From assembly GCA_938016265.1 (NCBI GenBank), contig CALLWB010000016.1, forward strand, positions 1 to 64,000: 64,000 nucleotides of DNA, read 5' to 3'. The notes under the pieces are model-generated. The model had not been told where the DNA came from, did no database searches, and saw nothing but the letters and a program-made list of their open reading frames with translations. Positions 56,641-64,000 of the stretch are shown in pieces. The stretch is from an uncultured Saprospiraceae bacterium. Lineage in GTDB: Bacteria; Bacteroidota; Bacteroidia; Chitinophagales; Saprospiraceae. Position 1 is the first letter of the stretch. Each line of letters starts with the position of its first letter. The position numbers and the translations under genes were made by a program.

Positions 56641-57240
56641 ATGAAAATTATTAACTACTTAGTCTTTTTTCTTTTTGCTTGTTTGGTGTCGACCCATCTT
56701 CAAGCGCAAGCGGATCAAGAAGATCAATCAATTGATGGCCAGTTTAAGGATGCCATGCAAAAATCGAATAACTATACAGATTCGAAAGGTAAAGATTATG
56801 AAGTCATCAGACGCAGTAGAATGCTTACTCTAAAAGCAAACACCTTAGATTCATTAAAGGCAATTCAAGAAAAACTGGATAATGTAACCAATCAGGTGAC
56901 TACCCAACAAAAAGAAATTGCCACCCTCCAAACGAGTTTAGCCAAAACGGACGAAACGCTATCCTCTACCCGCGAGGAGAAAGATAGTATGTCTTTGCTG
57001 GGTATGCCAATGAGTAAAATAGGATATAATTTATTGATGTGGTCCATCATTGCCGGACTGTTAGGGTTTCTTTTGTTTTTTATTTTTATGTTCAAGAATA
57101 GTAACGCGGCCGCCAAAGCTGCGAAGAGTGCCCGCGCGCATTTAGAAAATGAGTTTAAAGAGCATAAACGTATTGCTTTGGAGCGAGAGCAAAAGGTCAA
57201 GCGACAATTGCAGGATGAGCTGAATAAGAATAGAGGGTAG
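56641..57240 (+). CDS. coiled-coil membrane protein (Bacteroidota family)
   Basis: 199 residues. A signal peptide ends LQAQA (23). A periplasmic helical segment (YEVIRRSRMLTLKANTLDSL; QEKLDNVTNQVTTQQKEIAT) predicts a coiled coil; one membrane helix (YNLLMWSIIAGLLGFLLFFI) is followed by a cytoplasmic basic helix (AHLENEFKEHKRIALEREQK, VKRQLQDELNKNRG). I know this layout from conserved Bacteroidota proteins that databases often mislabel as tRNA (guanine-N1)-methyltransferase; no methyltransferase motif is present. Function unknown. Confidence 0.8.
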   Translation: MKIINYLVFFLFACLVSTHLQAQADQEDQSIDGQFKDAMQKSNNYTDSKGKDYEVIRRSRMLTLKANTLDSLKAIQEKLDNVTNQVTTQQKEIATLQTSLAKTDETLSSTREEKDSMSLLGMPMSKIGYNLLMWSIIAGLLGFLLFFIFMFKNSNAAAKAAKSARAHLENEFKEHKRIALEREQKVKRQLQDELNKNRG

Positions 57241-57250
57241 TAGTGTTACA

Positions 57251-57340
57251 AATGGGGGTGGTGCTACGCACCTTTATCTGTTTATACTCTTTTTAAATGG
57301 GGGCGGTGCTAGGCACCTTTATCTGTTTATACTCTTTTTA
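57251..57340 (+). repeat. two 45-base tandem repeats with hairpin
   Basis: Units 57251-57295 and 57296-57340 differ at two positions. Each holds GGTGCTACGCACC or GGTGCTAGGCACC (hairpin), followed by TTTATCTGTTTATACTC and TTTTTA. They lie between the converging genes and may act as paired terminators or as a mobile palindromic repeat. Confidence 0.75.
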
Positions 57341-57421
57341 CTTAGTGCTTTTGCACTGGGGTGCAGACGGAGCTGCCCTGCTGGGGCTTCAAAATATTTA
57401 GCGCTTGGTTTTTCTTGGGTT

Positions 57422-59821
57422 CTATGGGACTCTTGTTATTTTGTTTCTGTTGTTCCATCCTTGGCTGCGGTCGGCGGCATCACAGGCTCCGTCGAAGTTG
57501 GAGTCCTGAAGGAGGTAGCCGGTTTGGTTTCTAGTATTCCAGACGGTGCTGCGGTCGGCGGCGTCGATGGCTCCTGATTGGTCGAAGTCGCCTTCCCATA
57601 GGGCAAATTGTCCGCCGCCAATTGGTTTTTGAATGTCTCCGAAGGACAATAAGCCATAAGCAGAACCTGTGGTAAAGTCATGCAGAAAGGCACTGGATTG
57701 GTTCATAGGCAAAGAGCCCGGAGTCATTACTGATAGGTGATTTCTGTGTCGAGCTACTACGTAAAAATTCCCGTCAAGGACCTCATAAAATCGTACGTTG
57801 GAAATCCCATCGGTATCGACAATGTCGCCGTCTGCTTGGAGTAAGGCAGATCTCGTGGCTACGGTGATCGTAAAGTCTGCGGCATCTCTTAGTTCAAGAA
57901 ACACCCAGTCTACGATTGCATTTGGTCCTTGCTCACTCAGAACGGCTGGGGTGACGCTTTCTCCTCCGCCTCCAACTTGGGTAAATCCAAGGGCAGTATA
58001 GGGTTCTATGGTGGGAATCAATCCATCTGTTCGTAAATGATCAGACATCAGTCCCGTTGTTGCGTTGTAGGGGCCTTCCAATAACAAGCGTATTTGGCCG
58101 ATTACTCCGCGCAGGGTATCTATTTCCTGCATTTCATAAGCGCCTAAGGAAGGGGTACTGCCTCTTAATACAAAATTTAGATCTCGCTCGATAGGTGCGT
58201 ATGCAGGAGGGGGCACTTCAAAAAGAAGATTGTCGGTACCGGCATTAATGGCAGGACTTCCCGGTTGTAGTTGGAAATCAAAATTGAGGGCATCCACAAA
58301 CAAGGGGTCCTGGTTATTGATATTGTCTTGATCGATCCCGCAGTTGGTACAAGGCGTATAATTACCCAAACCAAAATATAAATTATTAGATAGAGAGACC
58401 ACTGGTTCTACGTCAATTCTAGAATAGTGATTGCCTGTAGGGCCAGGGACCGCTGTCGTCATGTATACAATGTTGTTTTTGATTTGGGTGTCGGTTACAT
58501 TTTGCTGGACTCTAAAGCCCACATACCCCGAATTATAAAGGGAGTTATTGTAGAACCGTGCTTTTCCTGCTGCGTTATGCACCATTGATTGTGCATAGCC
58601 AACATGGGGATCTGTTGGATTGTAGGTGCCGCTATTGATTATTACATTATTATAAACATAGGTTGGTTCTGGTTCTACTTCTCCGGTATCGTAACTCAAA
58701 TCATAGACATTGATCGCTCTGGCGCGTTGTTCCGTGCAGTCAATAATATTGTTGAATACAAAGTGGGCATCGAGTACTTGAGTTGCTAAACACCGAGTCC
58801 CTTGATGATTGACAATAATAATTGGGCCTCTACCAAAAGCATTATCATAAATATGATTCCAGCCTATTTCAGCTCCTCCATTGTCGGCACATCCCGATAA
58901 ATAGATCGAGTGGTCATACCGATTTCTGCTATTCCCTCCGTGTATGGCATTGCCGAGTATCACGGCTCCGTCTCCTGTGTGCAGCGAGCTATTGCCGGTT
59001 GTAATAATACCGGTTCCTGATCCGTAATAGGCTTTCAAGCCAATGACATCATTACCTACCAATCGATTGAAATCTCCACCAAGGTTAGCGGCTCGCCATT
59101 CAGAATCGATGATAAATCCTGCACAGACCATATGGTTGTTGTGAAATTGTAATCCATTGTGGTGATTTACATCTATCGTTGGGACAGAAATTACTGGTTT
59201 CTCTCCTGGGAAGCCTAGCAGGGCGATGGGTAGTGCGGCCGTGCCGCTTGGTTCACTGTTTCGCATCCAGATGACGGAATTTCCGCCATTGTATTCGCCA
59301 TCATAAACATCGGTATCTCTAAAATAATAGAGGTCACCGGGGGTCATATTGTCTACCCAATTGTAGTTGCCATTTGGGGCTTCGTATGGATTGGTGAGGG
59401 TTCCGGTTCCTCCGGGGTTGGATTCGGTCATGAAGTAGATTGTTCCAGCTCGGACGGTAAATGGTAAGGGGTTTGATTCTACGCCGTCTACGGTAACCGT
59501 GATTTCGCCTAGGCCGTCAAGGACCGTATCGTTTAGCCAAAAGGTGATTTTCTGAAAATATTGTGTTGGCCAGTTTTCTCCCCAGATGGCATAGTCTGTT
59601 GCTGTGTTGAGGATGGTTCCGTTGACTTTGATGAAGGAAGTGCCTCTGGTCGTACCGAAGTCTTTTCCCCAGACGCTGACGGCTGCTCCTTTGTTTGGTT
59701 CATTGGTGCTCCAGCCATTTTTGGGGCCGGATTGGATGTCGGAGAATAGTAGGACGGGGGCTGCTGTCAGTAAGCTGATTGTTGTAAAGAGCAGCGTTGT
59801 TAAAGTAAGCAGTTTGATCAT
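57422..59821 (-). CDS. beta-helix surface protein with RHRNHL module
   Basis: About 799 residues from the ATG at 59821, where a signal peptide begins (MIKLLTLTTLLFTTISLLTA); an upstream extension to 59956 is unlikely. An IPT/TIG-like domain (AAVSVWGKDFGTTRGTSFIK) is followed by a right-handed parallel beta-helix of the pectate-lyase type (HNGLQFHNNHMVCAGFIIDS; HTGDGAVILGNAIHGGNSRN; ARFYNNSLYNSGYVGFRVQQ). From about residue 575 comes the module shared with the LRR protein at 6703: LLLEGPYNATTGLMSDHLRT, IVDWVFLELRDA, IVDTDG, VVARHRNHLSVMT. The end has two dockerin-like repeats (GDFDQSGAIDAADRSTVWN and DSNFDGACDAADRSQGWNN). No type A T9SS tail. It may bind or cleave a polysaccharide; no catalytic residues are assigned. 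Confidence 0.85.
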   Translation of the reverse strand: MIKLLTLTTLLFTTISLLTAAPVLLFSDIQSGPKNGWSTNEPNKGAAVSVWGKDFGTTRGTSFIKVNGTILNTATDYAIWGENWPTQYFQKITFWLNDTVLDGLGEITVTVDGVESNPLPFTVRAGTIYFMTESNPGGTGTLTNPYEAPNGNYNWVDNMTPGDLYYFRDTDVYDGEYNGGNSVIWMRNSEPSGTAALPIALLGFPGEKPVISVPTIDVNHHNGLQFHNNHMVCAGFIIDSEWRAANLGGDFNRLVGNDVIGLKAYYGSGTGIITTGNSSLHTGDGAVILGNAIHGGNSRNRYDHSIYLSGCADNGGAEIGWNHIYDNAFGRGPIIIVNHQGTRCLATQVLDAHFVFNNIIDCTEQRARAINVYDLSYDTGEVEPEPTYVYNNVIINSGTYNPTDPHVGYAQSMVHNAAGKARFYNNSLYNSGYVGFRVQQNVTDTQIKNNIVYMTTAVPGPTGNHYSRIDVEPVVSLSNNLYFGLGNYTPCTNCGIDQDNINNQDPLFVDALNFDFQLQPGSPAINAGTDNLLFEVPPPAYAPIERDLNFVLRGSTPSLGAYEMQEIDTLRGVIGQIRLLLEGPYNATTGLMSDHLRTDGLIPTIEPYTALGFTQVGGGGESVTPAVLSEQGPNAIVDWVFLELRDAADFTITVATRSALLQADGDIVDTDGISNVRFYEVLDGNFYVVARHRNHLSVMTPGSLPMNQSSAFLHDFTTGSAYGLLSFGDIQKPIGGGQFALWEGDFDQSGAIDAADRSTVWNTRNQTGYLLQDSNFDGACDAADRSQGWNNRNKITRVP

Positions 59822-60235
59822 TGCATTAGATTTATTCCTATGAAGATTGGTTGGGAGATTCTCTATCCTTTTATTATGAAAATGTTCCTTGTAAATTGAT
59901 TGAACTAGTTTATAGTTATTTTTCAAAAAAAAAAGCACATAATTTCCTTTAAACAAGATATTAAAATTACACTAATAAGGGTTATACTTTTTTCCTCAAT
60001 TTATGATAATGCAGCACCATTTCTCTTGAAGAACAGACTACAATAAATTTAGCCTAAACCAATGTATACAAAGTATTGAAGTGTTCTGTTTAAACTTTAA
60101 TTTTAGCGATAACGCAAGGTGAAATTTATTTTTAGGCTTTTATTTTTCTCTGGTAAAAGTTTTCAATTCTATTTTGTCAATGCCATTTCCTCTCGATGGT
60201 TTAGCCCATTTATACTACCTCCGCTTGAATTGCTG

Positions 60236-60542
60236 GTGTTAGCATACAACTTGAAATTCATCAATTATAATCAAAATTGGCTCTTGCAGAATTCGAGTTA
60301 AAGTATTTCGAAGGTTTTTTCCTGTGTCAATAGCATCAACTCATGACCTCTTCCATACTTTCTTTGGAAGCTTCTGTTGCTGTAATGAAAACTGAAGTGC
60401 CTTTAATAAGATTGAGCGACTTTCTGACTTAGATAGGTTTTACCGCCCCTGGAAAGCCTTCAAGAATACAAACCTTATTTCCATATGGAATCCAGGTTTG
60501 TTCAAGCCAATTAAATATTTTCTTATGATTTTCTCCAAACAT
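60236..60542 (-). pseudogene. decayed P-loop (STAND/AAA-like) NTPase
   Basis: From ATG 60542 the minus strand reads FNWLEQTWIPYGNKVCILEG then FPG (Walker A start, 60475-60448). After a one-base frameshift it reads GGKTYLSQKVAQS; in another frame LIKGTSVFITATEASKESME; and in a further frame NLRNTLTRILQEPILIIIDE followed by FQVVC (Walker B, 60277-60251). Walker A and B lie at normal spacing but need at least two frameshifts to join and contain internal stops. It is therefore the broken N-terminal part of a P-loop NTPase with a DEF(Q) Walker B, as in STAND-like proteins. Confidence 0.6.
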
Positions 60543-60645
60543 TCAAAGGTCATTTTTGCTTTTTCTTTATTTGCTTGTACTTAACTTTGCAAGCCACCCT
60601 GACCAAGGGGGAAGGCTAGGCGTTGGTTGCTTTTGTTGGCAGATT

Positions 60646-61698
60646 TTATTTCTTTTCTACGTTTATAAACTTTACGTATTCTACTAATTCTTTATTGTCG
60701 GTAATTTTTTCCAAACTCGAAATATACTCATGCCATTCACCTATTTTATCAGGAGCAAACAGATGAAGTGTTCGAATTATTTCCATTGGATGTTCCCTCT
60801 TTTTCTCTAGCTCAACTTTTCCATTCTCGTAATCAAATTTAATCAACAAATCCAAAATGTAACTTTTAACTGGTTCATCTTCTGAATAGTACTTAATCCA
60901 TAGAGCTGCAATAGAGTCTTTAGAAATTTCATCGAAGTACCTAATATAGGCTAACTTAACAAGTTTCCAATATTCATCGGACTTAGATAAAAAACTTTCA
61001 ACACACGCATCCTCGCCTTCTGTGGTCCACCCGTTTCGCAAAATCTCTTTTCCAGAAATTATTCTATTGAGCCAGTTTTCATACCAATCTAAAAAATTAT
61101 TTTCCTCAGCAAAATGAGGGCAATACTCAAACTCATCATAGGTATAAACAACCTTTCCTTTATCTACGCCATTGAGCATTATACCATAATAACCTGAACA
61201 ACCACAGTATCCAATATTGATAATTCCAGAATACATTTTCCCAATTTCTATATCGCATTGTTCATCACTTAGGTCATCTTCAATTGAATCGAACCGATCT
61301 GTCCAGATTTCATCTGTAATTAAAGAATTAAAGTAGGGAGCCTTTCGATGATATTCTGTCACTGGATCACAAATGAAATGCCCAATATGTCCTAAGGAAA
61401 AAACTCCATAGCATGGTCCAGCACCAGAATCTCCTACAACTGAATTAGTGTAGTTTATTCCTCCATTTCCAATTTGGGTTAAGAAGGTGCGATAACATTC
61501 CGGTAGTACGAAATTGTATTGCTTTTCGAAATCGTTAACTTCAGATTCACTCAAAGGAGAATTGAGCACGTATTCATGAGATTTTGAACCAAATACTTCA
61601 AGATATCGATCTGTATTTTTTGCTATTCCCAGCTTTAACTTAATTCTTTCTACTTGTTTCAATTTCTTGTTATATTTCTGCCAACGGTTCGTGCTCAC
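60646..61698 (-). CDS. SMI1/KNR4 (SUKH) family protein
   Basis: 350 residues starting at GTG 61698. Residues about 50-220 are a SUKH domain: SPLSESEVNDFEKQYNFVLP, ECYRTFLTQIGNGG, YGVFSLGHIGHFICD, IINIGYCGCSGYYGIMLNG, FLDWYENWLNRII. In bacteria SUKH proteins are often immunity proteins against contact-dependent or polymorphic toxins, although single SUKH genes without a toxin are also common. The last 130 residues are helical and unassigned. No toxin gene is visible beside it. The first codons overlap a cassette-like junction (CGTTGG), so the true start is uncertain. Confidence 0.8.
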   Translation of the reverse strand: MSTNRWQKYNKKLKQVERIKLKLGIAKNTDRYLEVFGSKSHEYVLNSPLSESEVNDFEKQYNFVLPECYRTFLTQIGNGGINYTNSVVGDSGAGPCYGVFSLGHIGHFICDPVTEYHRKAPYFNSLITDEIWTDRFDSIEDDLSDEQCDIEIGKMYSGIINIGYCGCSGYYGIMLNGVDKGKVVYTYDEFEYCPHFAEENNFLDWYENWLNRIISGKEILRNGWTTEGEDACVESFLSKSDEYWKLVKLAYIRYFDEISKDSIAALWIKYYSEDEPVKSYILDLLIKFDYENGKVELEKKREHPMEIIRTLHLFAPDKIGEWHEYISSLEKITDNKELVEYVKFINVEKK

Positions 61699-61743
61699 GA
61701 CGGTTGCGACCGAATGGGAACAATGGCCGTAGTTGCGGTGTTC
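61699..61743. repeat. cassette-like junction 1
   Basis: This short GC-richer spacer, together with the first SUKH codons, holds CCAACGG, several GTTGCG/CGCAAC blocks able to pair, and ACAATGGCCGT at 61720-61730, which recurs at 62855-62865 after the kinase gene. It may be a recombination site of the attC type. Confidence 0.35.
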
Positions 61744-62619
61744 TCATCCGTTTCTTTTATCCTTTTTTTCTGCGTCTATAAACGTCATATCTGTTTCTTT
61801 CTTTAGAGATTTGATTAGATCCGCTGAATTCAAAGACTTCAATTGTTTTTGTGACAATCTGCCTAGTTCCTCTAATCTTTTCAATTTCCCAATTCCCTTT
61901 TCTATTAACAATGCATTTATGTTTTCCATATTGGAAAGAACAACAAGTTCATTTATACTTGCAAAGTCCCTTATGTTTAATCCTTTCTTTACGTGTTTAG
62001 GATTTGCCTCTCGCCAATCCTTTGCAGAACATTTAAATACAACTACATTTAAGATGTCAGCTTCCTCTGCATACAATAACCATTCATTGTTTTTAGAATA
62101 ATTTGATTTAGGGATAATATGATCCTTAATCGCATCTGTATGAATTGTATAGTTTGTTTTCGTTAATAATCGTTTAACGTTCCACTCAAGATTGTATTGA
62201 TTTGATTCTAGTTCCTTTAATCGCTGAAACTCCTTTAGAAGGAGCAATTTAAACATAGGACTGATCCATGATCCAAATTCAAACGCTAAATCTTTATGAG
62301 CATATGTTCCGCCATACCTGCCAGATTTTGAATAAATTCCTATCGCATTTGTTGCTTTAATCCACTTTTTAGGTGTCAGATTAAAACTATTTAAACCTGC
62401 CTCTTTTCTAAACCTGTCGAATTCGACACCTTTAAAATCGCTGTTGTGAAGGCTTTCCCATAAACCAATAAATTCTACAGTATTTCGATTCCGCATCCAA
62501 TTTCGAATATGATCTGAACCTTCTTCACCTCTAACCATATCTGTTAAGCAGATGTATTCATTTTTATCCCTAAATTCAATATTGATTATTTTATCATCAA
62601 CTTTTATCTTGTTTGCCAT
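61744..62619 (-). CDS. KilA-N domain protein
   Basis: 291 residues. The N-terminal 110 residues match the KilA-N DNA-binding domain of phage and DNA-virus proteins: NEYICLTDMVRGEEGSDHIR (with the NWMRNRNTVEFIGLWESLHN stretch), then WIKATNAIGIYSKSGRYGGT, and YAHKDLAFEFGSWISPMFKL, which are the family's hallmark motifs. The second half is helical (KEFQRLKELES; IGKLKRLEELGRLSQKQLKS) and unassigned. Probably a DNA-binding regulator or anti-phage factor gained by transfer. The upstream gap holds a 10-base inverted repeat that could be an operator. Confidence 0.88.
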   Translation of the reverse strand: MANKIKVDDKIINIEFRDKNEYICLTDMVRGEEGSDHIRNWMRNRNTVEFIGLWESLHNSDFKGVEFDRFRKEAGLNSFNLTPKKWIKATNAIGIYSKSGRYGGTYAHKDLAFEFGSWISPMFKLLLLKEFQRLKELESNQYNLEWNVKRLLTKTNYTIHTDAIKDHIIPKSNYSKNNEWLLYAEEADILNVVVFKCSAKDWREANPKHVKKGLNIRDFASINELVVLSNMENINALLIEKGIGKLKRLEELGRLSQKQLKSLNSADLIKSLKKETDMTFIDAEKKDKRNG

Positions 62620-62907
62620 TTTTTCTAAGTATTCATTTATAGTCCAAGATATGAATTTATTAGATCTTCTATATGTTTCTATGAATGGACGAGAACGTTT
62701 TTTAAGCCACGACGTTGTAGCACGAGCAAAGATAAAGACTAAAGTTTTTAGCAGAGACTAAGCTCATTAAAATTGCTAAATTTTAACTGAGCGTCTTTAA
62801 TGAGCGAAAACAAAAGCTTCCCAAGTAAAATTCACTTCCTAAACTAAGCTTGCTACAATGGCCGTTGGTTAATTTTGTTGTAGACAGTCTATATTTTATT
62901 TTTCTGA
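62620..62907. repeat. junction region between kinase and KilA-N genes
   Basis: No gene. GCTCATTAAA (62762-62771) and TTTAATGAGC (62796-62805) are perfect inverted repeats, with AAAATT/AATTTT inside. A second imperfect hairpin with AAGCTT ends lies near 62815-62850, and ACAATGGCCGT with CGTTGG at 62855-62867. The set resembles a cassette boundary; the 10-base repeat might also serve as an operator for the KilA-N gene. Confidence 0.45.
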
Positions 62908-64000
62908 TTAGTAAAGATCTTCTTCTTCAAAAAAATCAGGTTCTTGATTGTCTATTTCCCAGGCAGGTATTATCAAATAATATTTGCCATCCGATTTTTC
63001 TATTCCTTGTATTTTTTCCAATAAATGTTGAGGAGAGTCTTCACTAAATGTAACAACATAATCATACAACAATCCGTCTGAACTTTCATGTCCACTTGAT
63101 ATTTCATAATCAATTAAATCTATATATTCAGGAGGAATATCAAGTTGTTGATGTATAAATCTTATTCGTGATTCTTCCACATCCATTTCAATCATAACAT
63201 CTGACGCACTTCCATAATTACCTTGATAGACATATTCTCTGATTCTTTTTATTTTTTTTGATAAAATGCCTGATGAGGAATATTTATGAATATTATTAAC
63301 TAATTTTTCAATTTCTTTCCGCTCATCCTCAATTGATTTTTCTATCTTTTTTATTTCGTCTATATACTTTATTTGAGAGTTATCCCTTTCTACTAACCTC
63401 GTAAGTTGTTTTCTCCTTTCAATAAGCTTTTCTATCTCATTAAAATGAGATGTATTCCCGTTTTCAAATTGTAAAGCAAAGGCTTTTCTTATTTCACGAA
63501 TACTCAATTTTTCTTTGTTTAAAGAATCGCTAAATAAGCTTGTTTTTTTTCTCAGACTAGAACCTCTAAACATTTCTATTAATATTCTCAGTAAAGAAAT
63601 CAAATCACTTTGTATCCTAGTTTCTTTGTTTGTTTCAGTCAGTTTTGAGAAAGATCTATTAGGATACATGTCAATAATCTTAAGAACTTCTTCACTAGAA
63701 ATTAAGATGTTTTCATCATGCAAGTCACCATGTGCCAAACCATTTGCATGTATTGCTTCAATCGCATCTATTAGTTGATTCCCTAGTTTAAATAAAGTAG
63801 TTACTGTTATATTATTATCTAGAAGTCTCAATAGCGTATTCCCTTCAATATAATTCATTACAATACATTCAGTAGCCTCGTTCGTTTCTGGATGCTCTAA
63901 AACAGTAACAGCAAATATCTTTACAATATTAATATGCCTGACTCTAACTAATGCTTTCGCACTTTCTATCAAGAAACTACTTTCTTTGTCGGAATCAAAT
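62908..64000 (-). CDS. protein kinase-like protein, 5' end outside window
   Basis: The open frame runs off the right edge, so the N-terminus is missing. What remains begins within the N-lobe (ESSFLIESAKALVRVRHINI, helix C), followed by a hinge CIVMNYIEGNTLLRLL and the catalytic loop GLAHGDLHDENILI (HGDxxxxN), then LKIIDMYPN in place of DFG (the metal Asp is kept as D in IID). The C-terminal half has a long coiled coil (RRKQLTRLVERDNSQIKYID; EIKKIEKSIEDERKEIEKLV) and a small acidic tail domain. It could phosphorylate protein or be a pseudokinase. The coiled coil suggests self-assembly. Gene type fits defence or signalling islands. Confidence 0.75.
   Translation of the reverse strand, partial: FDSDKESSFLIESAKALVRVRHINIVKIFAVTVLEHPETNEATECIVMNYIEGNTLLRLLDNNITVTTLFKLGNQLIDAIEAIHANGLAHGDLHDENILISSEEVLKIIDMYPNRSFSKLTETNKETRIQSDLISLLRILIEMFRGSSLRKKTSLFSDSLNKEKLSIREIRKAFALQFENGNTSHFNEIEKLIERRKQLTRLVERDNSQIKYIDEIKKIEKSIEDERKEIEKLVNNIHKYSSSGILSKKIKRIREYVYQGNYGSASDVMIEMDVEESRIRFIHQQLDIPPEYIDLIDYEISSGHESSDGLLYDYVVTFSEDSPQHLLEKIQGIEKSDGKYYLIIPAWEIDNQEPDFFEEEDLY

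Noticed and set aside
56641-57240. tRNA (guanine-N1)-methyltransferase, the common database label for this family
   Set aside because: The protein is a signal peptide, coiled coil, one membrane helix and a basic helix, with no SPOUT or Rossmann motif.
60119-60301. 60-residue plus-strand frame in the gap before the SUKH gene
   Set aside because: Hydrophobic by chance in AT-rich DNA and antisense to the NTPase relic, which has recognisable Walker motifs.

Overview
The window looks like chromosome of a Bacteroidota bacterium, most likely a marine or environmental member of the Saprospiria (Lewinella/Saprospiraceae type). The evidence is four secreted proteins with type IX secretion (T9SS) type A sorting tails, a hybrid two-component system with beta-propeller sensor and AraC output, promoters of the Bacteroidota type (TTTG, 19 bases, TAnnTTTG), few Shine-Dalgarno sequences, and several large adhesin-like proteins built of LRR, PKD, FG-GAP, MopE-like and dockerin-like repeats. 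No rRNA, tRNA, insertion sequence or CRISPR array was recognised.

Layout. 1-2.8 kb: a decaying array of paralogous T9SS-secreted proteins (one intact, two fragments), each preceded by the same short upstream repeat. 2.8-16 kb: a GNAT acetyltransferase, a HEIGH-type metalloprotease lipoprotein behind a textbook promoter, a helical-repeat protein, two giant surface proteins and a GT-C-like membrane protein. 16-21 kb: a 1360-residue hybrid sensor and, upstream of it, two tandem copies of a structured, terminator-ended element that I read as a small RNA. 21-29.6 kb: mostly housekeeping: HisC-like aminotransferase, rpsF-rpsR-rplI behind a duplicated promoter region, FadH, and a two-gene operon (rifampicin-phosphotransferase-like dikinase plus a CrtC-like protein). 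29.8-44.9 kb: aminopeptidase P, an esterase, a TIGR03032 propeller, a T9SS FG-GAP/MopE protein, ParE, a TPR-PD40-OmpA-SPOR envelope protein, a 2-oxoacid dehydrogenase E2 and CinA. 45-57 kb: a caspase/CHAT-like protein, a second helical-repeat protein, a class III adenylate cyclase, lipoproteins, a CHK/APH-like kinase, a T9SS protein, a DEAD-box helicase and a coiled-coil membrane protein. 57-60 kb: a beta-helix surface protein that shares its C-terminal module with the LRR protein at 6.7 kb. 60-64 kb: an AT-richer accessory island on the minus strand: decayed P-loop NTPase, SUKH (SMI1/KNR4) protein, KilA-N protein and a protein kinase running off the window, separated by cassette-like junctions.

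How the parts relate. The window mixes core functions (ribosomal proteins, ParE, CinA, E2, FadH, aminopeptidase P) with cell-surface and signalling genes. The surface proteins appear to use two different C-terminal endings: the canonical T9SS tail, and a roughly 200-residue module with a RHRNHL-VMT signature plus dockerin-like repeats. The strongest candidates for undescribed biology are the tandem small-RNA-like repeats at 20.3-20.9 kb, the shared surface module, the caspase/CHAT-like protein, the dikinase/CrtC-like operon whose two parts occur fused in animals, and the right-hand defence-like island.
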